Source: Candidatus Dormiibacterota bacterium
Lineage (GTDB): Bacteria > Chloroflexota > Dormibacteria > Aeolococcales > Aeolococcaceae
Reading direction: 5' to 3'
Length of the DNA: 64,000 bases
Assembly (NCBI GenBank): GCA_019245575.1
Contig: JAFARE010000001.1
Coordinates: 186,001-250,000 of the forward strand
Positions 7,271-15,874 of the stretch are shown in pieces. The position numbers were made by a program, and so were the translations under genes. The notes below the pieces were generated by a model. It searched no databases, was not told the origin of the DNA, and saw nothing but the letters and a program-made list of their open reading frames with translations. The number at the start of each line of letters is the position of its first letter. Position 1 is the first letter of the stretch.

Positions 7271-8708
7271 CTGAGAGCTCTTCGCTGCGCGCTTCGCGGC
7301 GCTGGCGCGCGGAGCGAGCAGCGTCGACGATCCGGCGCGCCAGCATCGGGTCCTGGCCGAAGTGCAGGTGCACCAAGGATGCCGTGATGCCCTCGGCGGT
7401 CCAGCCCTCGCAGCCGAGCGGTTCGCCGTCGCTGTCGTGCATGTTGTACGCCGGGCTCATGCCCTCTGTGGCGGAGAGCAGCCGCGCGAAGTGGTACTCG
7501 TGGCCGCGCAGTCGCGTGCCCACCGCCCCGAGCATGCACTGCTCGGCGATGCGCACGTCGCGGTACCCGGTGTGCAGCGAACCCGCCTCCAGTGCGATGT
7601 CGACCGGTATCACTCCGGCCATCGCGTGCACCGAGCCGTCGCTCGTGCGCAGGCTGCGCGCGCTGTACAGCACGCCGCCGCATTCCGCGTAGGTGGGAAT
7701 GCCCGCAGAGCGCGCCCGCCGGTACGACTCGATGAACGCGCGGTTGCCGGACAGGCGGGGCACGTACGCCTCCGACACGCCGCCGCCGAGGTAGAGCGCG
7801 TCGAGGTCGCGCGGCAGTCCGCGGTCCTCCAGCGGTGAGAACGTGACAACCTCGGCGCCCGCCTCCTCGAGCATCTCGAGGTTCTCGGCGTAGTAGAAGC
7901 AGAAGGCGTCGTCGAAGGCCACGCCCACGCGCACGGGCCGGCCGCCCGCTGCCTCGGCGCGCGCCGGCGCCAGGTGCAGCGGCTGCGCGCGCGACATCAG
8001 CCGCTCGATGAGGTCGAGGTCGCAGTGCCTCTGAACCGCTCGGCCCAGCAGCTCGATGGCCTCGTCGACGTGCGGGTTCTGGGCCAGGGGCAGCAGGCCG
8101 GTGCGCACCTCGGGAATGTGCACCGCGTCCAGCCGCGGCAGCGCGCCGAGCACCGGCAGATGCGCCATGTTCCAGACAGCATCTTCAACAACTCGGCGGC
8201 GATAGTCGCTGGGGACGTTGTTGAGGATGACGCCCACCACGCTGCCGCTGACGTCGAGCTGCTTGATGCCCAGGGCGATCGCGGCCGCGGTCTCGCCCAT
8301 GTACCACGCGTCGAGCACCAGCACGACGGGCGCCGCGATGAGGCGGGCCACCTCCGCGGTGCTGCCGGGGAATGCGGCGGACGACGCGCCCGCCTCGCCG
8401 CGTCCGTGCCCGTCGTACAGACCGCCAACGCCCTCGACGACAGCGCAGTCGGCGCTCATCACGCCGCGCGCGAGTGTGCGGCGGACACCGGCCTGGCCGA
8501 GCATCCACGAATCGAGGTTGCGGCAGGGACGCCTGCTCGCGTGCGCGAGATACGCGCAGTCGATGAAGTCAGGACCGACCTTGAAGGTCTGCACGGTGCG
8601 CCCGCGCGCGCGCAGCGCCGTGACGAGGCCGAGCGTGATCGACGTCTTCCCCGAGCCGGAGCTGATACCGGCGACCACGAGGCGAGGGATACCGACCTCT
8701 TCCAGCAT
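7263..8708 (-). CDS. cbiA: Cobyrinic acid a,c-diamide synthase
   Basis: The enzyme amidates the a and c acetate side chains of cobyrinate (or hydrogenobyrinate, as CobB), using ATP and glutamine, in cobalamin biosynthesis. The N-terminal dethiobiotin-synthetase-like domain has the P-loop GISSGSGKTS (14-23), then KVGPDFIDCAYL and VEGVGGLYDG. The C-terminal class I glutaminase domain has LYLGGGVSEAY and AECGGVLYS with the nucleophilic Cys. The length, 481 residues, is normal. I chose the ATG at 8706-8708 over a GTG at 8729 because GGAG lies 7 bases before it and homologues begin near this point. No other cobalamin genes are in the window. Anaerobic versus aerobic pathway use cannot be told from this gene. 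Confidence 0.92.
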   Translation of the reverse strand: MLEEVGIPRLVVAGISSGSGKTSITLGLVTALRARGRTVQTFKVGPDFIDCAYLAHASRRPCRNLDSWMLGQAGVRRTLARGVMSADCAVVEGVGGLYDGHGRGEAGASSAAFPGSTAEVARLIAAPVVLVLDAWYMGETAAAIALGIKQLDVSGSVVGVILNNVPSDYRRRVVEDAVWNMAHLPVLGALPRLDAVHIPEVRTGLLPLAQNPHVDEAIELLGRAVQRHCDLDLIERLMSRAQPLHLAPARAEAAGGRPVRVGVAFDDAFCFYYAENLEMLEEAGAEVVTFSPLEDRGLPRDLDALYLGGGVSEAYVPRLSGNRAFIESYRRARSAGIPTYAECGGVLYSARSLRTSDGSVHAMAGVIPVDIALEAGSLHTGYRDVRIAEQCMLGAVGTRLRGHEYHFARLLSATEGMSPAYNMHDSDGEPLGCEGWTAEGITASLVHLHFGQDPMLARRIVDAARSARQRREARSEELSAV

Positions 8709-8792
8709 GCGCACACTCCGGGGGCCCACCGGCCCACCGCTGACCAGTTCGAGGCGACGCTAGCACCCGCCGGGGGCGCCGGCAAGACTCGA

Positions 8793-10505
8793 TCAGCTGA
8801 CGGCGGAGAGGCGCACCGCCTCGGCCTGAGCCGGGCGCAGATCGCGCAGCCGCGCGCGCACGCGGTCCTGGCCCTGCCAGGTGTCGACATCGATCGAGAA
8901 GCAGGCGTCGACAGGACGTCCCCGGGGCAGATGGGCGGCCAGCCCGGGCTTGTGGAAGGCGACCGCCTCGAGGATGCCGCCGGCGCCGGCGAGCACCACG
9001 CGGATGTGCTGCCCCTCGCCGCCGAAGGGGCTCGTGCCCAGGACCTTCGCGTCGCGCAGGGCCAGCAGCGGCGCGTGGTTGCCGACGCCGCACGGCTCGA
9101 GCACGGCCAGCTCGCGACAGAGTGACGGCGTCGCCTCCTCAGCCGAGATATCGCTGTCTATGGCAAAAACTCGTTCACGCGGTGCTCCGTTTAGTTGCAC
9201 GGCCACCGCGTCGCTGACCAGCGTGCGGAACTCGTCGAAGTTCGCCGCATCCAGGCTGAACCCCGCGGCCGCGACATGGCCGCCGTGGCGCAGCAGCGCG
9301 CTCGATGCCGCGTCGAGCGCGCGCACGATGTGAACACCGGGCACCGACCGCGCCGACCCCTTGGCCTCGACCGGGTCGAGCGATGCGACGAACGCCGGGC
9401 GCGCGTACCGCTCCGCGAGCCGCCCCGCCACCAGGCCGACGATGCCCATCGGCCAACCTTGGTCGCCGAGCACGATCGCGGGCGCATCGTCGGGCAGCGC
9501 GGCGACCTGTGCCTCGGCCTCGCGAAGAGCCACGGCGACCGCCTCCTGGCGGCGGCGGTTCTGCAGCTCGAGCCCGGAGGCCAGGTCGCTCGCCTGCTCG
9601 TCCGTCTCCGCCAGGCAGAGCTCCAGCGCCATGCGCGCGTCCTCCATCCGCCCGGCCGCGTTGATGCGGGGGCCGAGGCCGAACGCCACGTCGGCTGCGC
9701 GCACCGGTGCGGCCAGTCCTGCCGCGCTGGCCAGCGCTCGCACACCGGGCAGCTCGAGCAGCGAGGGAAGGCCGCGCTGCACGATGGTCCGGTTCTCGCC
9801 GGCCAGCGGCATCATGTCCGCGATGGTTCCCAGTGCCGCCAGGCCGACCGCGCCGCCGGCGCTGCCCGCCGGCACCACCCCGGCCTCCTCCAGCGCCTGG
9901 ACGAGCTTGAACGCCACGCCCGCGCCCGCCAGCCCGTCGAAGGGATAGCGCGAGCCGGGCAGCTTGGGGTTGATGAGCGCGTCGGCCGGCGCGAGGTCGA
10001 GGCCGCCGCCCGCCAGCTCGCGGGGCAGGTGGTGGTCGGTGACCACGAGGCGCATGCCCGCAGGCCGGTTGCGCACGACCTCGGCGCTGCTGGTGCCGCA
10101 GTCCACGGTGATGACGCAGCCCACGCCCTGAGCGGCCAGCTCCTCGAGCGCCGCGCCGTGCAGGCCGTAGCCCTCGCTCATGCGGTTCGGGATGTATGGC
10201 AGCACATCGATCCCGCCGGCGCGGAGCGTGCGCGTGAGCATGGCGCACGCGGTGACGCCGTCCGCGTCGTAGTCGCCGTAGACGGCGACCCTTCGGCGTT
10301 CGGACGCCGCCTCGCGCAGCGTGGCCAGCGCCTCATTCATGCCGGGCAGCTCCAGCGGGTCGTGGAACGCCGCTCGGCTGTCGAGCAGGATCGACGCGGA
10401 CCTCACGTCATGGCCGCGCGCGGCCAGCACCCGGCCCAGCACGGGGTGGAAGCCCGATAGCGGCGCGGCGTCAGCCGTCCGCCAGCGACGCGGGGCGGGC
10501 TTCAT
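8793..10505 (-). CDS. recJ: Single-stranded-DNA-specific exonuclease RecJ
   Basis: RecJ degrades single-stranded DNA 5' to 3' in recombination and mismatch repair. The DHH-superfamily catalytic motifs are clear: GDYDADGVTA (77-86), DCGTSS (about 135-140) and VTDHHLPRE (155-163). The DHHA1 region contains GPRINAAGRMEDARMALEL, and the C-terminal part carries the OB-fold region. At 570 residues it matches the common short RecJ form. It precedes cbiA on the same strand by 84 bases, in which I see no element. The ATG start has no strong Shine-Dalgarno sequence. Identification is firm. Confidence 0.95.
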   Translation of the reverse strand: MKPAPRRWRTADAAPLSGFHPVLGRVLAARGHDVRSASILLDSRAAFHDPLELPGMNEALATLREAASERRRVAVYGDYDADGVTACAMLTRTLRAGGIDVLPYIPNRMSEGYGLHGAALEELAAQGVGCVITVDCGTSSAEVVRNRPAGMRLVVTDHHLPRELAGGGLDLAPADALINPKLPGSRYPFDGLAGAGVAFKLVQALEEAGVVPAGSAGGAVGLAALGTIADMMPLAGENRTIVQRGLPSLLELPGVRALASAAGLAAPVRAADVAFGLGPRINAAGRMEDARMALELCLAETDEQASDLASGLELQNRRRQEAVAVALREAEAQVAALPDDAPAIVLGDQGWPMGIVGLVAGRLAERYARPAFVASLDPVEAKGSARSVPGVHIVRALDAASSALLRHGGHVAAAGFSLDAANFDEFRTLVSDAVAVQLNGAPRERVFAIDSDISAEEATPSLCRELAVLEPCGVGNHAPLLALRDAKVLGTSPFGGEGQHIRVVLAGAGGILEAVAFHKPGLAAHLPRGRPVDACFSIDVDTWQGQDRVRARLRDLRPAQAEAVRLSAVS

Positions 10506-10594
10506 CGGCGGGTCCTAGAGCGCACGTCTGTTCGCGCATTATGACGAGCGCCGCGACGGCTGTCTGTCGCCCAATCCGCGCGCTCGCGGGGTGG

Positions 10595-11263
10595 CTAGGT
10601 GCCGGGGTCCGCCTCCGAAGGCGCTGCCGCCGGCGCCGGCCCGGGCCCTGACGACGGCGCCGGCGCGGGCTGGCCGTACACGCCGCTGGTGATCGCGCTG
10701 AAGTCCACCTTGGGCGCCTCGCCGACGGTGGCGCGGGTCGCTTCGTCGAGGTGGAAGAAGTCGGCCGGCGTGAAGTGAAAGAGGCCGGCGATGATGTTCG
10801 AGGGGAATGCCTGGATGCGCCGGTTGAACTGCTGCACGTTGGCGTTGTAGACGCGGCGCGAGGAGTTGATGCGGTCTTCGGTGTCGCCCAGTGTCGCCTG
10901 CAGCTGCAGGAAGTTTTGGTTGGCCTTCAGCTCCGGGTAGTTCTCCGCGACGGCCATCAAGCGTCCGAGCGCGGCGACGAATGGGCCCTCCGCGGCGGAC
11001 GCCGCCGCCGGTCCCTGCGCGGACTGCGCGGCCGAGCGCGCGCGGGCAACCTCCTCGAAGACGCCGCGCTCGTGCGCCGCGTATCCCTGCACGGTCGACA
11101 CGAGGTTCGGCACCAGGTCGTAGCGCCGCTTGAGCTCCGTGTCCACGTCGGCCCACGCGTTCTGCACCGCGTTGCGCTGCGAGACGAAGCGGTTATATGA
11201 CGCCACGAGGCCCAGCGCCACGAGGACGATGACGACCAGGACGACGATCAAGACTACCACCAC
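10595..11263 (-). CDS. lemA: LemA family membrane protein
   Basis: LemA proteins have one N-terminal membrane helix and a helical-bundle domain; their function is unknown. Here the helix is residues 1-22 (LIVVLVVIVLVALGLV). The conserved signature YNRFVSQRNAVQNAWADVD and LKRRYDLVPNLV (about 24-58) is present, followed by ENYPELKANQNFLQLQ and the VYNANVQQFNRRIQAFP motif. The tail after residue 195 is Pro/Ala-rich and disordered, longer than usual. The start is a GTG (GTG-GTG) with GAGGAG a few bases upstream, a good ribosome binding site. The upstream gene encodes a DUF3137-like membrane protein, a common LemA neighbour. Confidence 0.93.
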   Translation of the reverse strand: MVVVLIVVLVVIVLVALGLVASYNRFVSQRNAVQNAWADVDTELKRRYDLVPNLVSTVQGYAAHERGVFEEVARARSAAQSAQGPAAASAAEGPFVAALGRLMAVAENYPELKANQNFLQLQATLGDTEDRINSSRRVYNANVQQFNRRIQAFPSNIIAGLFHFTPADFFHLDEATRATVGEAPKVDFSAITSGVYGQPAPAPSSGPGPAPAAAPSEADPGT

Positions 11264-11342
11264 GTTCTCCTCGAGGTTGGACGCGCGTCGCGGCCAAGCC
11301 TAGCGAATCCCGCGACGCCGCATGGCACGGGCGCGAGTGCCC

Positions 11343-12029
11343 TCAGCCCGTGTGCGCCACCGCGTGGGCCACGCCCCGTTCGTGGCGCACGACCACGGGG
11401 ACGCGATGGTCCAGGGCCGCCGCCGCGTCGAGCAGCGCACCGATCGTCGCGGGCGGCCGGCGGTGCCCCCACACGACCATGCGGGTGGGGCCGAAGTGCA
11501 CGTGCAGCTCGGGTGGGGTACCCATCAGCACCTGGCGCATGTCGCCGTCCACCAGCTCCTTGGCGAACGGCTCGTCGTCGCTGCTGACCACGAAGCGCTG
11601 GTCGAACTCCTCCGAATCGAAGCGAAGCCCGCCGGCGTCGATCTGGTCCGCCAGCTCGCCGAGCATGCTGCGCGACGTCACCTCGACCTCCGGCATGGTG
11701 CAGCCGAGGTCGGTGACCACCGCCGAGAAGACGTAGGTCTGCGCCGAGCGGCCCTGGTTCTCCGTGAACTGATAGTCGGCGTACACCAGCGTGGTCCCGT
11801 TCCACGCGCCGCTCATCACATTGCTCCAGCGGCGCCGGTTGCCCTTGCGGAACAGGTGGAATCCGCAGTCGCCGAGGACCCAGGTGTCGCCCATGTAGGA
11901 GAAGCCGTTGTCCGCGGCGAAGCGCCGCATGGCGCGCGACCGGCGCGCCGTCAGCCACACGCCCGCCAGCGCGATCAGGCCCACCAGGGCGAGGGCGCTG
12001 ACGATGATCGCCAGCATTGCGGGAGACAT
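11343..12029 (-). CDS. DUF3137-like membrane protein next to lemA
   Basis: The 228-residue protein has one N-terminal membrane helix (about 5-27, LAIIVSALALVGLIALAGVW). A cytoplasmic domain follows, with RRFAADNGFSYMGD, a beta-rich middle part (GTTLVYADYQFTENQG) and FDQRFVVSSDDEPFAKEL, the pattern typical of the DUF3137 and related families. Such proteins often sit beside lemA and may work with it at the membrane; the function is unknown. A TATAGT hexamer (minus strand, 12041-12046) lies 11 bases before the ATG and is a convincing -10 box. The hairpin at 12056-12087 separates it from acnA. Family naming is moderate; membrane topology is seen directly. Confidence 0.7.
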   Translation of the reverse strand: MSPAMLAIIVSALALVGLIALAGVWLTARRSRAMRRFAADNGFSYMGDTWVLGDCGFHLFRKGNRRRWSNVMSGAWNGTTLVYADYQFTENQGRSAQTYVFSAVVTDLGCTMPEVEVTSRSMLGELADQIDAGGLRFDSEEFDQRFVVSSDDEPFAKELVDGDMRQVLMGTPPELHVHFGPTRMVVWGHRRPPATIGALLDAAAALDHRVPVVVRHERGVAHAVAHTG

Positions 12030-12040
12030 CTGCAGTCAGG

Positions 12041-12046
12041 ACTATA
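12041..12046 (-). promoter_or_regulatory. -10 box (TATAGT) of the DUF3137-like gene
   Basis: TATAGT on the minus strand, 11 bases before the ATG, is one mismatch from consensus and lies within the 10-base palindrome GACTATAGTC. No -35 consensus is seen 17 bases upstream. The 5' leader would be about 5 bases. Confidence 0.5.
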
Positions 12047-12055
12047 GTCGGATTG

Positions 12056-12087
12056 GCGCCGCTTGACATGGAAACCCCAAGCGGCGC
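12056..12087 (-). terminator. Hairpin after acnA
   Basis: GCGCCGCTT (12056-12064) and AAGCGGCGC (12079-12087) form a perfect 9-base stem with a 14-base loop, 35 bases beyond the acnA stop. It lacks a T-run, so it may be a factor-dependent terminator or an RNA 3'-end stabiliser. Confidence 0.45.
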
Positions 12088-12122
12088 TTGGAGCTAGTGC
12101 CCGGCGCGTGCGGCGGTGAGCG

Positions 12123-14933
12123 TCAGGCGGTGGCCAGCTGGCGCAGCACCAGGGGGAGGATCCCGCCGTTTCGGTAGTAGTCGACGTCCGTGTCGCTGTC
12201 CAGACGGCACAGCGTGTCGAACTCCTTCACCGAGCCGTCCGCCGACCTGGCCGCGACGCGCACCGTCGCGCCCGCGCCGACCGTCGCGAGGCCGTGGATC
12301 GAGTAGCTCTCGAGGCCGTCCAGCCCCAGCGTCTCCGCGCTCTCACCCTCGCGGAACTGCAGGGGCAGGACGCCCATGCCCACCAGGTTGCTGCGGTGGA
12401 TGCGCTCGTAGGACTGGGCGATGACCGCCCGGACCCCCTGGAGCATCGGGCCCTTGGCGGCCCAGTCGCGGCTCGAGCCGGAGCCGTACTCCCGGCCGGC
12501 GATCACCACGAGCGGGACCCCCTCAGCGGCGTACCGAGCCGACGCGTCGTAGATGCTCATCACCTCGCCGTCGGGCAGGTGCGCCGTCCAGCCGCCCTCC
12601 TTGCCGCCGGCTAGCGCGTTGCGCAGGCGGATGTTGGCGAACGTGCCGCGCACCATCACCTCATGGTTGCCGCGCCGCGCGCCGTACGTGTTGAAGTCGC
12701 GCACCTCGACACCGTGCTCGCGCAGGTAGGCGGCCGCAGGGCTGCTCGGCGCGATGCTCCCGGCGGGCGATATGTGGTCGGTGGTGATCGAATCGCCGAG
12801 GAGCGCCAGCACGCGCGCGTCCTCGACGTCGGCCGGCGGCTGCGGCTGTGGGTCCATCTCCAAGAAGAACGGCGGCTCGCGCACGTAGGTCGAGTCCGCA
12901 TCCCACTCGAACAGCGCGCCGGTGGGCGCGGGCAGCTCCCGCCAGTGCTTGTCGCCGTCGAAGATCCGCGAGTACTCGTCGGCGAAGAGCTCGCGCGCCA
13001 GGGCCCGGCGCACCGACTCGCCGATCTGCTCTGAGGTCGGCCACAGGTCGCGCAGGTACACCGGCTCGCCGCGCGCGTCGCTGCCCAGCGGCTCGCGAGT
13101 CAGGTCGATATCGAGCCGTCCCGCCAGCGCGTATGCCACCACCAGCGGTGGCGACGCCAGGTATGCGGCCTTCACCTGCGGATGGATGCGGCCCTCGAAG
13201 TTGCGGTTGCCGCTGAGCACCGCGGCGACCGCGAGGTCGTCGCGGTCGATGCGCTCCGCCACCGGCTCGGGAAGCGGTCCGCTGTTGCCGATGCACGTGG
13301 TGCAGCCGTAGCCGACGAGGTTGAAGCGGAGCGTGTCGAGTGCCTCGAGCAGGCCGGCGCGCTGCAGATAGTCGGTGACCACCCGCGACCCGGGTGCGAG
13401 CGACGTCTTCACGTACTCCGGCGGCCGCAGACCGCGCTCCGCCGCGTTGCGCGCCAGGAGTCCCGCAGCCACCATCACGGCGGGGTTCGACGTGTTTGTG
13501 CACGAGGTGATCGCGGCGATGACAACCGAGCCGTCGCGCACGGAATCGGCCTCGTCCAGCGGCGCGGGCGTGGCGGTCTCGGTCACGGCATCGGGGTCGA
13601 CGCCGCCTTCCGACACGAGTCGCCGGATGGCGCCGCCGTCGCCGCTCTCACCTCCGTTGCCGGCGCGGGCTCGGTCCTGCCACACCGCAGTGAACGAATC
13701 CCACACGCGCGCGAGCGGCACGCGGTCCTGCGGACGCTTGGGTCCGGCGACGCTGGGCTCGACCGTGGCCAGGTCGAGCTCGAGCATCTCGCTGAACACC
13801 GGCGGCTCGGCGCCGTCGACGCGGAACATCTCCTGCTCCTTGCAGTACCGCTCGACCAGCGCGATGAGCTCGGGCGAACGCCCGGTGTCGGCGAGATATC
13901 GCAGCGTCTGGTCGTCCACCGGGAACAGCGACGCCGTTGCCCCGAACTCGGGTGACATGTTCGACAGCGTCGCGCGGTCCGGCACCGACATCGACGACAG
14001 ACCGTCGCCGCAGAACTCCACGAACTTGTTGACCACGCCGTGCTTGCGCAGCATCTCGGTGAGCGTGAGCACGAGGTCAGTTGCGGTCGTTCCTGGCGAT
14101 AACGCGTTGTGGAAGCGGACGCCGACCACGGTCGGCGTGAGCAGGAACAGCGGCTGGCCGAGCATGCACGCCTCGGCTTCGATGCCGCCCACGCCCCAGC
14201 CCAGCACGCCGATCCCGTTCACCATCGGCGTGTGCGAGTCGGTGCCGACCAGCGTGTCCGGCACCGCGTAGCTCTCGCCGTCGAACTCACGCACCTGCAC
14301 CACCGCGGCGAGGTACTCGAGGTTGACCTGGTGCACGATGCCCATGCCCGGCGGCACCACGCGAAAACCGCGGAACGCCTGCTGCGCCCAGCGCAGGAGC
14401 ACGTACCGCTCGCGGTTGCGCTCGTACTCGCGCTGGATGTTGCGCTCGTACGCCTCCGCGTTGCCGAAGGCATCGACCTGCACCGAGTGGTCGACGACGA
14501 GGTCCACCGGCACCAGGGGGTCGATGCGCAGCGGGTCGCCGCCCTGCCGCGCCACCGCGGACCGCATGGCGGCGAGGTCGACCACGGCGGGCACGCCGGT
14601 GAAGTCCTGCAGGAGCACACGCGCGGGCACGAACGCGCGCTCACGGTCGTGCTCGGGCCGCTTCCCGTCCCACGCCGCCAGCGCCTCGACGTCTCCCTCG
14701 CGCACGAACCGCGAGCCGGCGTTGCGCACCAGGTTCTCGAGCAGCACCTTCACGGTCATCGGCAGCCGCGACACGTCGCCAACCCCCGCGTCGCTCAGTC
14801 GCGTGAGCCGGTGGAAGCTGAGACCGTCGCCCAGGCTGTCCTTCGTGCCGTACGCGTTGCTGCCCGTCACCTCTTCGATCTTCCCACTCGCGACCACCGC
14901 ACTGAGTGCCCGTGGACGCCCCGCGAACCTCAT
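12123..14933 (-). CDS. acnA: Aconitate hydratase, AcnA type
   Basis: The enzyme converts citrate to isocitrate through cis-aconitate in the TCA cycle and carries a [4Fe-4S] cluster. The cluster cysteines are visible in SCTNTSNPAVM (about 477) and GYGCTTCIGNSG (about 541). The swivelling C-terminal domain has DSITTDHISPAGSI and REYGSGSSRDWAAKGP. The full frame encodes 936 residues. The first 21 have no counterpart in typical AcnA, so translation may begin at the GTG at 14868-14870 (VTGSNAYGTKDSL), which has GGGAAG upstream. A long hairpin (14976-15068) lies in the leader. This is a bacterial AcnA/IRP-like monomer, not AcnB. Confidence 0.95.
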   Translation of the reverse strand: MRFAGRPRALSAVVASGKIEEVTGSNAYGTKDSLGDGLSFHRLTRLSDAGVGDVSRLPMTVKVLLENLVRNAGSRFVREGDVEALAAWDGKRPEHDRERAFVPARVLLQDFTGVPAVVDLAAMRSAVARQGGDPLRIDPLVPVDLVVDHSVQVDAFGNAEAYERNIQREYERNRERYVLLRWAQQAFRGFRVVPPGMGIVHQVNLEYLAAVVQVREFDGESYAVPDTLVGTDSHTPMVNGIGVLGWGVGGIEAEACMLGQPLFLLTPTVVGVRFHNALSPGTTATDLVLTLTEMLRKHGVVNKFVEFCGDGLSSMSVPDRATLSNMSPEFGATASLFPVDDQTLRYLADTGRSPELIALVERYCKEQEMFRVDGAEPPVFSEMLELDLATVEPSVAGPKRPQDRVPLARVWDSFTAVWQDRARAGNGGESGDGGAIRRLVSEGGVDPDAVTETATPAPLDEADSVRDGSVVIAAITSCTNTSNPAVMVAAGLLARNAAERGLRPPEYVKTSLAPGSRVVTDYLQRAGLLEALDTLRFNLVGYGCTTCIGNSGPLPEPVAERIDRDDLAVAAVLSGNRNFEGRIHPQVKAAYLASPPLVVAYALAGRLDIDLTREPLGSDARGEPVYLRDLWPTSEQIGESVRRALARELFADEYSRIFDGDKHWRELPAPTGALFEWDADSTYVREPPFFLEMDPQPQPPADVEDARVLALLGDSITTDHISPAGSIAPSSPAAAYLREHGVEVRDFNTYGARRGNHEVMVRGTFANIRLRNALAGGKEGGWTAHLPDGEVMSIYDASARYAAEGVPLVVIAGREYGSGSSRDWAAKGPMLQGVRAVIAQSYERIHRSNLVGMGVLPLQFREGESAETLGLDGLESYSIHGLATVGAGATVRVAARSADGSVKEFDTLCRLDSDTDVDYYRNGGILPLVLRQLATA

Positions 14934-14975
14934 GGCGGCGAGCGGGTGGCGCCGCAGGGGGCAGCGCCGGCCGGA

Positions 14976-15068
14976 GCAGGATTCCGGGACCCAGGTCAGA
15001 AGGTCACGCGTGCTCGCCTCACCACGAGAGTCCTCGGGCGCCTCCGTAGACCTGGGGTGGAATCCTGC
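14976..15068 (-). promoter_or_regulatory. Long-range hairpin in the acnA 5' region
   Basis: Bases 14976-14997 and 15049-15068 are complementary over 18 pairs in two blocks: GCAGGATTCC with GGAATCCTGC, and CCCAGGTC with GACCTGGG. The loop is 51 bases. It lies between the end of ccdA and the start of acnA, both minus strand. It may be an acnA leader RNA or part of the ccdA 3' end; no T-run follows it. A smaller hairpin (CTCG/CGAG) lies in the loop. The core motifs of element copies A/B are not present. Confidence 0.5.
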
Positions 15069-15136
15069 GCAGGACGGCGAGGGTTCCCTGCGGCGTCAGG
15101 ACCCGCTGCCGGCGTGGGCCGCGTGTCGCCGGCGCC

Positions 15137-15874
15137 TCAGTGCGGTGTCGAGAGCTGAGCCAGATAAGAGGTGACGTGGCTGTACGCGCCCGTCGCGACC
15201 AGCAAACCGAGGGCGACGGTCATCAGCCCGCCGGCCACGGTCAGCGGCCGAGCGAGCCGGGTCAGGCGCCGGGGCAGCTGCGGCAGCGATGCCCAGAGCA
15301 GCGCGACGAGGACGAAGGGCAGGCCCAATCCGATCGAATACGCCACGAGGAGCACGGCTCCGGTGGCGGCGTGGGAGCTGACGGCGGCGAGCGTGAGCGC
15401 GGCCGCGAGGTACGGGCCCACGCAGGGCGTCCAGCCGAGGCCGAAGACGGCGCCGACGAGGTAGGCGCCGGCCACGCCGCGGCGGCGCAGCCGCTCGGGC
15501 AGCCCGAGTGAGCGGACCCGCTCCAGGGCGCCGATGCGGACGACGCCCACGATGGCCAGGCCGAAGAGCGCGATCACGCCGCCGCCGATGATCTCGACCG
15601 CTCTGCCCGTGCCGGGACCCTGGGCCAGCCGGGCCAGGCCGCCGGCGGACAGCCCGAGCACCACGAACACGGTCGTGAATCCGGCCACGTACAGCAGCGA
15701 GCCGGCGAGGAGCCGGCCGCGGAAGGAGCGCCGCGGCGCGGGTTGGGAGAGCTCGGCCGCGCCCACCCCCGAGACGCACGCCAGGTACGCGGGCAGCAGC
15801 GGCACGGTGCAGGGCGCCACGAACGAGGCGAGCCCGGCCAGGAACGTGGCCGCGAGGGCGGCGATCGAGAGCAT
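15137..15874 (-). CDS. ccdA: Cytochrome c biogenesis / thiol-disulfide transporter CcdA
   Basis: CcdA carries reducing equivalents from cytoplasmic thioredoxin across the membrane to outward-facing thiol-disulfide proteins. The 245-residue protein is almost entirely hydrophobic, with about six membrane helices. The two redox cysteines are recognisable in ASFVAPCTVPLLPAY (Cys22) and GWTPCVGPYLAAAL (about Cys151), each near a conserved Pro. Its ATG overlaps the stop of the thioredoxin-like gene by one base (TGATG), so the two are made together; that protein is the obvious acceptor. A small version with no fused thioredoxin, unlike DsbD. Confidence 0.93.
   Translation of the reverse strand: MLSIAALAATFLAGLASFVAPCTVPLLPAYLACVSGVGAAELSQPAPRRSFRGRLLAGSLLYVAGFTTVFVVLGLSAGGLARLAQGPGTGRAVEIIGGGVIALFGLAIVGVVRIGALERVRSLGLPERLRRRGVAGAYLVGAVFGLGWTPCVGPYLAAALTLAAVSSHAATGAVLLVAYSIGLGLPFVLVALLWASLPQLPRRLTRLARPLTVAGGLMTVALGLLVATGAYSHVTSYLAQLSTPH

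Noticed and set aside
14976..15068. acnA leader hairpin as a fourth copy of the interspersed element
   Set aside because: It shares the layout of a long outer stem but not the conserved blocks (GGCTGGAGGGCG or the [13 protein letters not shown] block). I keep it as a separate structure.
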